DNA from: Mucilaginibacter sp.
Lineage (GTDB): Bacteria > Bacteroidota > Bacteroidia > Sphingobacteriales > Sphingobacteriaceae
DNA: 14,640 nt
Direction of reading: 5' to 3'
Assembly: GCA_028288315.1 (NCBI GenBank)
Contig: JAQBNY010000157.1
Span: forward strand, 1-14,640
The position numbers were made by a program, and so were the translations under genes. This document shows positions 1 through 6,078 of the stretch, in pieces (positions within the stretch are counted from its first letter, which is position 1; each line of letters starts with the position of its first letter). The notes under the pieces were generated by a model. That model did not search any database. It was not told the origin of the DNA and saw only the letters and a program-made list of their open reading frames with translations.

Positions 1-95
1 GACTGTTCCTGGATTGGTGTAGGATTTTCAAATCCTAACTCAGAGATGGCATTAACAATATCATGACGGATTCCCAGATTAATAAATGGGTTCAT
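1..95 (-). CDS. DEAD-box RNA helicase, N-terminal fragment (runs off window)
   Basis: Reading the minus strand from the ATG at 95 gives 31 residues before the window edge: MNPFINLGIR, then a helix-like stretch, then GFENPTPIQEQ. The last part is the Q motif of DEAD-box ATP-dependent RNA helicases (G-F-x-x-P-T-P-I-Q), which contacts the adenine of ATP, with F22 and Q29 as the key residues. Motif I and everything downstream lie outside the window. Bacteroidota proteins that start this way are usually DeaD/CsdA-like helicases acting in ribosome assembly, mRNA decay and cold adaptation; that assignment is from family knowledge. A matching promoter lies just upstream (137-167). The family is confident; the subfamily is not. 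Confidence 0.88.
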   Translation of the reverse strand, partial: MNPFINLGIRHDIVNAISELGFENPTPIQEQ

Positions 96-110
96 GAATT
101 AAAATAACGT

Positions 111-130
111 ATTTGGCTACATCGCCAAAT
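111..130 (-). promoter_or_regulatory. Stem-loop near the 5' end of the helicase mRNA
   Basis: On the minus strand ATTTGGC (130-124), a 6-nt loop GATGTA, then GCCAAAT (117-111) form a perfect 7-bp hairpin. The predicted transcription start, about 5-7 nt after the -7 box at 137-144, falls next to the hairpin, so the structure would sit at or near the mRNA 5' end, about 15 nt before the start codon. Such hairpins can stabilise an mRNA or modulate initiation. A role in helicase autoregulation is speculation. Confidence 0.45.
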
Positions 131-136
131 CGGCTG

Positions 137-167
137 CAAAGGTAACATTAAAACTTATAATATCAAA
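137..167 (-). promoter_or_regulatory. Bacteroidota-type sigma promoter for the DEAD-box helicase
   Basis: On the minus strand there is TTTG at 167-164, then exactly 19 nt, then TACCTTTG at 144-137. This matches the Bacteroidota primary-sigma consensus (TTTG, 19-21 nt, TAnnTTTG) in both boxes and in spacing. It is the best promoter in the window. The predicted 5' UTR is about 35 nt. Confidence 0.7.
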
Positions 168-285
168 TACCTTTTTTGTAATTTATAATTATGGCAATTT
201 TACAGCGGTTAGAAACTGTAACTGGCTTAAAATCAATGTATTTTTTTTTGGTGCTGATTTATGACTTTTACACCCGGGCATTTAC

Positions 286-316
286 TAACTTTAAAGTTAC
301 AATGTTTTAACGTTAA
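286..316. repeat. Pair of perfect palindromes in the helicase/DUF4293 intergenic region
   Basis: The 283-nt gap 96-378 holds no convincing gene. Besides the helicase promoter it contains the perfect 14-bp palindrome TAACTTTAAAGTTA (286-299) and, 7 nt further on, the perfect 10-bp palindrome TTAACGTTAA (307-316). A run of nine T lies at 241-249. The palindromes lie about 60 nt past the DUF4293 stop codon and about 120 nt upstream of the helicase promoter, so they could be protein-binding sites or 3' structures. The AT-rich composition makes chance palindromes easy, so function is unproven. Confidence 0.35.
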
Positions 317-378
317 GTATAAGGCGATTTCTTAGTAAGCCCTACAAGAAGATTGATAATATGGCAGGGTTAATTAAC

Positions 379-846
379 CTACCTCAACCTATCTGCAGAC
401 TTCACCAACTTTTCATCCCTCTGTATCGATTTCACAGCGAAAATGATGAGTATAATACTCAACGAGGTAAGGAACAAACCAATGCCCATGTTTCTATATT
501 CAAGGGTAATATCGCCAACTACTTTTTTTACGGTTTGTGCCATCCAGAAACTGTAGCCAATTAATACCAGTATGGCACTGTAGCATAAGGCAATTTGCTG
601 CTTGCGGTTTTTATACAGAAATATAACTATAAGCGGTATTAACGCTGCAATAACAGTAATTATGGTTAGGCCAGTAAATACCTGTATATGGCTATCCTGT
701 CCGTTAATGGTTTCATAAACGCCGGTAACTGTTACGTTCACCAGTTTACCATCCACATAAATATTATGTGCAAGCGGAAAAAGAAATAAGCCAAAAAGTA
801 CTAATGAGGCAAACAGCAGGTATATAGATTGTATTCTTTGTAGCAT
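379..846 (-). CDS. DUF4293 family integral membrane protein
   Basis: This is a 155-residue protein starting MLQRIQSIYLLF, which fits the DUF4293 family of Bacteroidota (short membrane proteins, typically starting M-I/L-Q-R-I-Q-T/S). Four hydrophobic segments are visible at about residues 8-25, 58-78, 85-102 and 121-140, with a polar loop after the first and a charged C-terminal tail (KSIQRDEKLVKSADRLR). The open frame extends upstream to an ATG at 906, but those 20 codons fall on a nonamer repeat tract and cross a -7 promoter box at 887-894, so the ATG at 846 is preferred. The function of the family is unknown. It is transcribed divergently from truA. Confidence 0.82.
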   Translation of the reverse strand: MLQRIQSIYLLFASLVLFGLFLFPLAHNIYVDGKLVNVTVTGVYETINGQDSHIQVFTGLTIITVIAALIPLIVIFLYKNRKQQIALCYSAILVLIGYSFWMAQTVKKVVGDITLEYRNMGIGLFLTSLSIILIIFAVKSIQRDEKLVKSADRLR

Positions 847-847
847 T

Positions 848-892
848 TTGTTTAAGTTGTAAATGTTGTAATGGTTTAAACTGTTGCAAATG
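848..892 (-). repeat. Five degenerate 9-nt tandem repeats in the DUF4293 leader
   Basis: In plus-strand orientation five nonamers run without gaps: TTGTTTAAG (848), TTGTAAATG (857), TTGTAATGG (866), TTTAAACTG (875) and TTGCAAATG (884). The consensus is TTGTAAATG. On the transcribed strand this gives an A/C-rich, weakly structured leader immediately before the ATG at 846. The period is a multiple of three, so the tract also reads as an open frame rich in Asn, which explains why the ORF extends upstream. Confidence 0.55.
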
Positions 893-894
893 TA
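887..894 (-). promoter_or_regulatory. -7 promoter box for DUF4293
   Basis: TACATTTG on the minus strand is an exact match to TAnnTTTG, 40 nt before the ATG at 846. The expected -33 position holds only a partial GTTG (919-916, spacing about 21 nt). A second exact box, TACCTTTG, lies at 958-951 on the same strand without a -33 element and could be an alternative. Either box places the transcription start downstream of the ATG at 906, which decides the start codon. Confidence 0.5.
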
Positions 895-979
895 AGATGT
901 AGGCATGAACCTTTACAACTCTTTAATATTTACAATCCTTTTAACCTTCACAAAGGTAATCTAAAATCGTAAATGATGT

Positions 980-987
980 TAACTTTG
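980..987 (+). promoter_or_regulatory. -7 promoter box directly before truA
   Basis: TAACTTTG is an exact TAnnTTTG match ending 4 nt before the GTG start of truA at 992. No TTTG is found 19-21 nt upstream. If used, transcription would begin at or within a few bases of the start codon, giving a leaderless or near-leaderless mRNA. Confidence 0.45.
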
Positions 988-991
988 CGCC

Positions 992-1738
992 GTGGCAAAT
1001 AACCAACGGTATTTTATTGAACTGGCTTATGATGGTACCAGCTACCACGGCTGGCAGGTACAGCAAAATGCCTTAAGCGTGCAGGAATTACTTAATAAAG
1101 CATTATCAACCCTGCTTCGCCAGCCTATTGAAACAATTGGTTGTGGAAGAACAGATACAGGTGTACACGCTAAGGAATATTTCGCGCATTTTGATGGGCC
1201 CCAGCCCACTGAAGGGACAGTAAACCTGCGCGGCCTCAACGCTTTATTACCGCATGATATAGCTATAAAAAGCATTATTCCGGTACATGCTGATGCGCAC
1301 GCACGTTTTGATGCCACGTTACGTTCGTATGAATACCATATTCATTTTGAAAAGAACCCATTTTTAAATGGGTATTCATGGTTGCTGAGGGATAGGCCCA
1401 ATTTGGAACTGATGAACAAAGCAGCAGCTATAATTATGGAATATATTGATTTTAGCTGTTTTAGTAAATCAAATACGCAGGTTAAGACCAATAATTGTAA
1501 AATTGCAAAAGCAGTTTGGGAACAAACAGAAAATGGTATTATGTTTAAAATATCTGCAGATAGGTTTTTGCGTAATATGGTACGGGCCATAGTTGGTACG
1601 CTTTTATTGGTAGGTAAAGGCGAAATGCAGCCCGAAGAGATTCGGGATATTATAGAAAGTAAAAACCGAAGCAATGCAGGCATGAGTGTACCGGCCTGCG
1701 GTTTATATTTAACAGAGGTGAAGTATTCGTACTTGTAA
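992..1738 (+). CDS. truA: tRNA pseudouridine(38-40) synthase TruA
   Basis: TruA isomerises uridines 38-40 in the anticodon arm of many tRNAs to pseudouridine in the cytoplasm. The 248-residue protein begins RYFIELAYDGTSYHGWQ, the usual N-terminal strand of the family, and carries the catalytic motif GRTDTGVHA at 52-60 with nucleophile Asp55. FLRNMVRAIVGTLL near residue 195 is the conserved second-half motif. Length is normal for the family. The start is GTG at 992; no ATG lies between it and the conserved YFIEL segment, so a GTG start is needed. A -7 box ends 4 nt upstream. The ABC exporter follows after 72 nt on the same strand with no clear promoter between, so co-transcription is plausible. 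Confidence 0.95.
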   Translation: MANNQRYFIELAYDGTSYHGWQVQQNALSVQELLNKALSTLLRQPIETIGCGRTDTGVHAKEYFAHFDGPQPTEGTVNLRGLNALLPHDIAIKSIIPVHADAHARFDATLRSYEYHIHFEKNPFLNGYSWLLRDRPNLELMNKAAAIIMEYIDFSCFSKSNTQVKTNNCKIAKAVWEQTENGIMFKISADRFLRNMVRAIVGTLLLVGKGEMQPEEIRDIIESKNRSNAGMSVPACGLYLTEVKYSYL

Positions 1739-1740
1739 GT

Positions 1741-1809
1741 ATTTCGAATTTGCGACTTAATGAAAGTTTAATAATATTATAAAAAATAATTTCGAAATTC
1801 GATATATAG
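1741..1809 (+). repeat. ATTTCGA-type heptamers and palindrome in the truA/ABC gap
   Basis: ATTTCGA occurs at 1741-1747, followed directly by the related ATTTGCG. The motif returns at 1789-1795, followed by AATTCGA (1796-1802) and TATATAG (1803-1809), one base before the ATG at 1811. The second copy lies in the perfect 12-bp palindrome AATTTCGAAATT (1788-1799). The middle of the gap is plain A/T. No TAnnTTTG box is seen. It is similar in style to the 7-nt repeats before ftsX and ribF. Confidence 0.4.
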
Positions 1810-1810
1810 A

Positions 1811-3619
1811 ATGTCAGAAGTAACAGGTAAAGCGGTTGATTGGAAATTACTACGTAGGGTAATGCACTATGTGAAACCATATAATGGCATTTTCATAATA
1901 GCGACATTTTTGACGGTTTTTTTGGCGGCTATCGCTTTAGTGCAACCCATACTAATACAACGTACGCTTGATAAATATATTCTGACGAATGACTACCACG
2001 GACTGGTGTTTATGGTAGAACTGATGATAGGGCAGTTAATTATCCAAACCATTGCACAGTATTACCAAACTTATTTAACCAACTCGTTGGGGCAGTCGGT
2101 GATTCGTGACCTGCGGATAGATATTTTTAATCATATTACCAGTTTGCGTTTAAAGTACTTTGACCGCACGCCTATTGGTATGCTTATTACCCGTACGGTA
2201 TCTGATCTGGAAACTATTGCCGATATTTTTTCTGAAGGGTTGATCTCTATAATGGGTGACATGCTGCTGGTGATTGCGGTTATTGGCTACATGCTTTGGC
2301 AGGATTGGAAGCTGGCATTAATTACGCTAATACCCATGCCTTTGCTTTTTGCATCAACTTATGTGTTTAAAGAGGCTATAAAATCATCCTTTCAGGAAGT
2401 GCGTACACAGGTGGCTCAGTTAAATACTTTTTTGGCCGAGCATATTAGCGGTATCAGCATTATACAATACTTTGCCCGCGAAGAACAGGAGATGCACAAA
2501 TTTCAATCGGTTAATAAAAAATATCGCGATGCCAACATTCGCTCTAACTGGTATTATTCTATCTTTTTTCCGGTTGTAGAAATTTTATTTGCCATTTGTA
2601 TGGCCTTGCTGGTTTGGTATGGCTGTAAACGTATACTGAACGATCAACAAATGCACAGTATTTCTGCATCACCGGGCGGCGTTACACCGGGTGTTATTAC
2701 AGGGTTTATTGTATTGTTAAACATGCTTTTTCGCCCAATACGCCAACTGGCCGATAAATTTAACACCCTGCAAATGGGTATGGTGGGTGCCGACAGGATT
2801 TTTAAAGTTTTGGATACTGATGAAGTGGCCATTGATGAAGGCAAGCTAACCCCATCTACTTTACAAGGCGCAATAGAGTTCAATAACGTTTGGTTTGCTT
2901 ACAATGATGAAAACTGGGTGTTAAAGAATATAAATTTTCACATAAAACCAGGCGAAACGCTGGCATTGGTTGGCGCAACAGGCGCAGGTAAATCATCAAC
3001 CATCAATATCCTGAACCGTTTTTATGATATTGGTAAGGGGGAAGTGAAGGTAGATGGGATAGATATTCGCGAGTACAAGGTAGACTACCTGCGGTCAAAA
3101 ATAGCTACAGTGATACAGGATGTGTTTTTGTTTACCGATACCATTGGGAACAACATCAGCCTTAATAATCCCGGCATTACCCGTGAAGAGATCATAAAAG
3201 CTGCCAAAGATGTAGGTGCCCATGATTTTATTGAACGCCTACCCGGTGGGTATGATTATAACGTGATGGAACGTGGCGCAACACTATCAGCAGGGCAGGC
3301 GCAGCTCATCTCTTTTATACGTGCGTTGGTTTATAACCCAACTATATTGGTGCTGGATGAAGCTACATCATCTGTAGATACCGAAACTGAATTGCTGATA
3401 CAAAATGCCATTAACAAATTGATGCAGGGCCGTACAGCCATTGTAATAGCACACCGCTTATCAACCATACAAAATGCAGATAAGATTATAGTGCTTGACC
3501 ATGGCGAGATAAAGGAAACCGGTACCCATCAGGAATTGCTGCGTATAGAGAACGGCTATTACCGCAAACTATACGATCTGCAGTTTAACTCGGCAGGAAT
3601 AGCCAAGCCTGTAGAATAA
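1811..3619 (+). CDS. ABC exporter half-transporter (fused permease and ATPase)
   Basis: This 602-residue protein has the exporter layout. Six membrane segments lie at about residues 25-51, 62-89, 138-166, 169-190, 246-275 and 294-318, followed by an ATP-binding domain. Walker A is GATGAGKSS (388-396, Lys394), the Q-loop lies in ATVIQDVFLF, the signature is LSAGQ (492-496), Walker B ends ILVLDEA with Asp516 and Glu517, and the H-loop His is 548 in IAHRLSTI. All catalytic residues are present, so it should be an active ATPase working as a dimer in the inner membrane. The signature has Ala for the usual second Gly, and the position after its Gln is Ala rather than Arg/Gln. The best family fit is the MsbA/MdlB/YheH-like multidrug or lipid exporters; substrate unknown. 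No partner half-transporter is adjacent, so homodimer or a distant partner. Confidence 0.93.
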   Translation: MSEVTGKAVDWKLLRRVMHYVKPYNGIFIIATFLTVFLAAIALVQPILIQRTLDKYILTNDYHGLVFMVELMIGQLIIQTIAQYYQTYLTNSLGQSVIRDLRIDIFNHITSLRLKYFDRTPIGMLITRTVSDLETIADIFSEGLISIMGDMLLVIAVIGYMLWQDWKLALITLIPMPLLFASTYVFKEAIKSSFQEVRTQVAQLNTFLAEHISGISIIQYFAREEQEMHKFQSVNKKYRDANIRSNWYYSIFFPVVEILFAICMALLVWYGCKRILNDQQMHSISASPGGVTPGVITGFIVLLNMLFRPIRQLADKFNTLQMGMVGADRIFKVLDTDEVAIDEGKLTPSTLQGAIEFNNVWFAYNDENWVLKNINFHIKPGETLALVGATGAGKSSTINILNRFYDIGKGEVKVDGIDIREYKVDYLRSKIATVIQDVFLFTDTIGNNISLNNPGITREEIIKAAKDVGAHDFIERLPGGYDYNVMERGATLSAGQAQLISFIRALVYNPTILVLDEATSSVDTETELLIQNAINKLMQGRTAIVIAHRLSTIQNADKIIVLDHGEIKETGTHQELLRIENGYYRKLYDLQFNSAGIAKPVE

Positions 3620-3871
3620 TTATTTTGATTCCAACCGGCGGGCGTCGTCATCAGACGCATCAGGCTGATCTTTTTTTGGTGGATTTTTTACAGGCGCTAC
3701 AGGCTGCTCTCTGTTCTCATAATACTTGGCAACATTTTCCTGTTCAGGTTCATCAGCATGATATTGCTTGTCTTTTTTTTTAACTACACTTTTATGGCCA
3801 TTATCTGCAGGCCGTTCGGTAGGCGTATCAGATGGCGAAGGTTTGTTATGATCGTTTGCGGGCTTTGTCAT
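3620..3871 (-). CDS. Small hydrophilic, probably disordered hypothetical protein
   Basis: This 83-residue protein is made almost entirely of K, D, E, P, N, Q and S, with no hydrophobic core, signal peptide or cysteine. Stretches such as VVKKKDKQYHADEP and KNPPKKDQPDASDDDARRLESK suggest intrinsic disorder. I do not recognise the family. Its stop codon (3622-3620) abuts the ABC transporter stop with no spacer, and the two genes converge. A weak promoter-like TATTCTTG (one mismatch to TAnnTTTG) lies at 3893-3886 on the minus strand, 14 nt before the ATG. It is supported as a gene by being the only long minus-strand frame in a region otherwise without a gene; composition bias is the main reason for caution. 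Confidence 0.6.
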   Translation of the reverse strand: MTKPANDHNKPSPSDTPTERPADNGHKSVVKKKDKQYHADEPEQENVAKYYENREQPVAPVKNPPKKDQPDASDDDARRLESK

Positions 3872-3977
3872 GGTTTAATAACAGGCAAGAATACCTTTTG
3901 TTTATAATCTCAACAGGGATAAACACTACCAGTGTACATCGGGCGTTAATTATTGTTAATTATACGCTATAAACTTT

Positions 3978-4005
3978 TACCTTTAGGGCGTGTTTGTTAA
4001 TTTCG
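3978..4005 (+). promoter_or_regulatory. Candidate -7 boxes upstream of ftsX
   Basis: Two near-matches to TAnnTTTG occur: TACCTTTA (3978-3985) and TAATTTCG (3998-4005), each with one mismatch. TTTGTT (3992-3997) and AACAAA (4008-4013) flank the second as a short inverted repeat. No clean -33 TTTG is correctly spaced. Some promoter is expected in 3872-4069, because ftsX opens the plus-strand cluster after a minus-strand gene. The choice between the two boxes is open. Confidence 0.3.
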
Positions 4006-4023
4006 CAAACAAATTAGTGTAAG

Positions 4024-4069
4024 ATATAGAGTCTCAGGTCTCCTATATTAAATCTCATATCTAAGATAA
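4024..4069 (+). repeat. Degenerate 7-nt tandem repeat and hairpin in the ftsX leader
   Basis: The leader can be read as consecutive heptamers: ATATAGA (4024), GTCTCAG (4031), GTCTCCT (4038), ATATTAA (4045), ATCTCAT (4052), ATCTAAG (4059), then ATAA and the ATG at 4070. Position 1 is always a purine and positions 2 and 4 are always T. The early units can also fold: ATATAGAG (4024-4031) pairs with CTC and TATAT (4040-4048) around an 8-nt loop with one bulge. No Shine-Dalgarno sequence is present. Function unknown. Confidence 0.5.
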
Positions 4070-4948
4070 ATGGAAGAATTTGAAGCAAGCGAATCATCAA
4101 AAAAGATAAAAACGATATATATATCAACCGTTTTTGGTATAGCCATGGTTTTATTAATGATAGGGTTACTGGGCTTAATATTGGTACATGCCAATAACTT
4201 GTCGCGCTATGTAAAAGAAAACATTGTGCTTAATCTTTTCATGGACGATTCGGCTCATGAAACCGACGTACTGCAATTGCAAAAACAGCTGGATACCAAT
4301 CCAATGGTTAAGCAAACTCAGTATGTAAGTAAAGAACTTGCCGCCCGCAATTTGCAAAAAGACCTGGGCGAAGATTTTGTAAAGTTCTTAGGTTATAACC
4401 CGCTATCGCAATCGCTCGATGTTTATTTGAAGGCAGATTATACCAATAACACCGATATAGAAAAATTTAAGGCTACTTTGCTTAAAAACCCGTTGGTTAA
4501 AGAAGTTAAATACCAGCAATCACTGGTAGATCAAATGAATTCCAACCTTACTTCTATCAGCTTAATTATATTGGCCTTTGCAGGTATATTTATAATCCTG
4601 TCGGTAGCGTTAATTAATAATACTATCAGGCTGGCTATTTATTCACAGCGATTTTTAATAAAATCAATGCAGTTGGTAGGTGCTACAAAAGGATTTATCC
4701 GCAAACCATTCTTGCTTTATGGTATCTGGCATGGCCTGCTGGGCGCGTTAATATCTGTAGTAATACTAATTGGTACCTTGTACCTGGCCAACAAACAAAT
4801 CCCTGACCTGATAATACTGCAAAGTTATACCGAGTTTGGAATTGTGTTTTTAGGAATAATAGGCTTGGGCATATTTATATCTGCCTTTAGTACCTTCCTG
4901 GCAGTTAACAAGTTTTTACGTTTAAAAATATACGATCTATATAGGTAA
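4070..4948 (+). CDS. ftsX: Cell division protein FtsX (permease-like)
   Basis: FtsX, with the ATPase FtsE, transmits a signal across the inner membrane to activate septal peptidoglycan hydrolases. The 292-residue protein has the expected topology: a short cytoplasmic N-terminus, one membrane segment at about 18-39, a periplasmic domain at about 43-160, then three membrane segments near 163-185, 214-240 and 257-280. The SMQLVGATKGFIRKPFLLYG stretch between the second and third segments is typical of the family. ftsE is not adjacent here, unlike in Proteobacteria; in Bacteroidota it is often encoded elsewhere. It is the first gene of the cluster with DUF3098, uppP, truB and ribF. Confidence 0.93.
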   Translation: MEEFEASESSKKIKTIYISTVFGIAMVLLMIGLLGLILVHANNLSRYVKENIVLNLFMDDSAHETDVLQLQKQLDTNPMVKQTQYVSKELAARNLQKDLGEDFVKFLGYNPLSQSLDVYLKADYTNNTDIEKFKATLLKNPLVKEVKYQQSLVDQMNSNLTSISLIILAFAGIFIILSVALINNTIRLAIYSQRFLIKSMQLVGATKGFIRKPFLLYGIWHGLLGALISVVILIGTLYLANKQIPDLIILQSYTEFGIVFLGIIGLGIFISAFSTFLAVNKFLRLKIYDLYR

Positions 4949-4949
4949 C

Positions 4950-4976
4950 AGTAATTGAGAGAATTACTCAATTACT
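4950..4976 (+). repeat. Perfect 10-bp hairpin between ftsX and DUF3098, with AATT-rich repeats to 5010
   Basis: AGTAATTGAG (4950-4959) and CTCAATTACT (4967-4976) pair perfectly around a 7-nt loop, starting 2 nt after the ftsX stop codon. No U-tract follows, so it is not a classical terminator; it could define an mRNA 3' end or tune expression within the operon. From here to the DUF3098 ATG at 5012 the DNA is a degenerate AATTACT/AATTCAT series, with AATT at 4953, 4962, 4970, 4977, 4993 and 5002. Confidence 0.5.
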
Positions 4977-5011
4977 AATTCATTAAATCAACAATTCATC
5001 AAATTAAATAT

Positions 5012-5278
5012 ATGGCATTGCAACAAACAAAAGCGGCTGCTACTAAAACAACAACTGCAGCCAAGCCCCAGGCAACAGCACCGGTACAATTCATATTCGG
5101 AAAAGAGAACTATCGTATATTAATTATAAGCATTGCTATAGTGGCATTTGGTTTTGTGCTAATGAGCGGTACTACAGATATTTATAGCACTACTAAAATT
5201 GTTATTGCACCAATAGTAGTGCTTGCTGGCTTTGGTTTAGGATTTTATGCAATCTTAAAAAAGCCATCCACTAACTAA
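5012..5278 (+). CDS. DUF3098 family small membrane protein
   Basis: This 88-residue protein has a low-complexity Ala/Thr/Lys/Gln N-terminus (1-25), the FGKENYRIL motif at 29-37, and two membrane segments at about 36-53 and 63-82 separated by a short polar loop (TTDIYSTTK). This is the DUF3098 pattern of Bacteroidota. The function is unknown. It is placed between ftsX and uppP, which as I recall is common in the phylum and hints at a link to envelope or division. Its stop overlaps the uppP start by one base (TAATG at 5276-5280), so translational coupling with uppP is likely. Confidence 0.85.
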   Translation: MALQQTKAAATKTTTAAKPQATAPVQFIFGKENYRILIISIAIVAFGFVLMSGTTDIYSTTKIVIAPIVVLAGFGLGFYAILKKPSTN

Positions 5279-6072
5279 TGAATTTAATACATGTAATTGT
5301 CCTCGCTATTATTGAGGGCATCACGGAGTTTTTGCCGATATCATCAACAGGGCATATGATTATTGCCTCATCAGTAATGGGCATAGCCAGTAACGATTTT
5401 GTAAAGCTATTTACTGTGGCTATACAGTTAGGGGCAATATTATCGGTAGTAGTATTATACTTTAAACGTTTTTTTCAAACTCTTGATTTTTACGTTAAGC
5501 TAATAGTGGCCTTTATCCCGGCTGCTATTTTTGGTTTACTGTTCAGTAAAAGGATAGATGCCTTATTAGATAGCGCCTTAACAGTAGGTATTACCATGTT
5601 TGTTGGCGGTATCATTTTATTATTTGTTGATAAATGGTTTAGCCAATCTGTAGTTAAGGAAGAAAAACAAATAACCTATTTAACGGCGTTAAAGATAGGT
5701 TTCTTTCAGTGCCTGGCCATGATTCCCGGAACCTCACGCTCTGCTGCCAGCATTGTTGGTGGGATGTCGCAAAAGCTAAGTCGTAAGGCCGCTGCCGAGT
5801 TTTCGTTCTTTTTAGCAGTGCCTACCATGTTTGCTGCAACAGTGAAAAAACTGTATGATTTTTACAAAGAAGGTCACGTATTCACCGGGGAAGAAATTAA
5901 ACTTTTAGCCATTGGTAATGTTATCGCTTTCATAGTAGCTTTGTTGGCTATTAAAACATTCATCACCTTTTTAGAGCGCCGCGGCTTCCAGTTATTTGGC
6001 TGGTACCGTATTTTGGTAGGAGGAATAATCATTATTCTTATCGTATCAGGCCATGATTTAAAGGTTATATAA
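5278..6072 (+). CDS. uppP: Undecaprenyl-diphosphatase UppP (BacA)
   Basis: UppP dephosphorylates undecaprenyl pyrophosphate to undecaprenyl phosphate, recycling the lipid carrier for peptidoglycan and surface polysaccharides. It is also known as BacA because extra copies give bacitracin resistance. The 264-residue, multi-pass protein has the N-terminal active-site motif EGITEFLPISSTGHM (Glu13, Glu17, His26) and the second motif PGTSRSAAS at 150-158 with Arg154. Both are complete, so it should be active. The start overlaps the DUF3098 stop by one base. truB begins in the same reading frame two codons after the stop. Confidence 0.96.
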   Translation: MNLIHVIVLAIIEGITEFLPISSTGHMIIASSVMGIASNDFVKLFTVAIQLGAILSVVVLYFKRFFQTLDFYVKLIVAFIPAAIFGLLFSKRIDALLDSALTVGITMFVGGIILLFVDKWFSQSVVKEEKQITYLTALKIGFFQCLAMIPGTSRSAASIVGGMSQKLSRKAAAEFSFFLAVPTMFAATVKKLYDFYKEGHVFTGEEIKLLAIGNVIAFIVALLAIKTFITFLERRGFQLFGWYRILVGGIIIILIVSGHDLKVI

Positions 6073-6078
6073 TTTATC

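Noticed and set aside
361..564. Plus-strand open frame of 67 codons
   Set aside because: It lies opposite the DUF4293 gene, has no family signal and no promoter; it is a shadow.
847..906. 20-codon N-terminal extension of DUF4293
   Set aside because: Built from nonamer repeats and crossed by the -7 box at 887-894; family members start at the MLQRIQ position.
1356..1373. Inverted repeat ACCCATTT/AAATGGGT inside truA
   Set aside because: It falls within conserved coding sequence (KNPFLNGYSW); probably codon coincidence, with no sign of a regulatory role.
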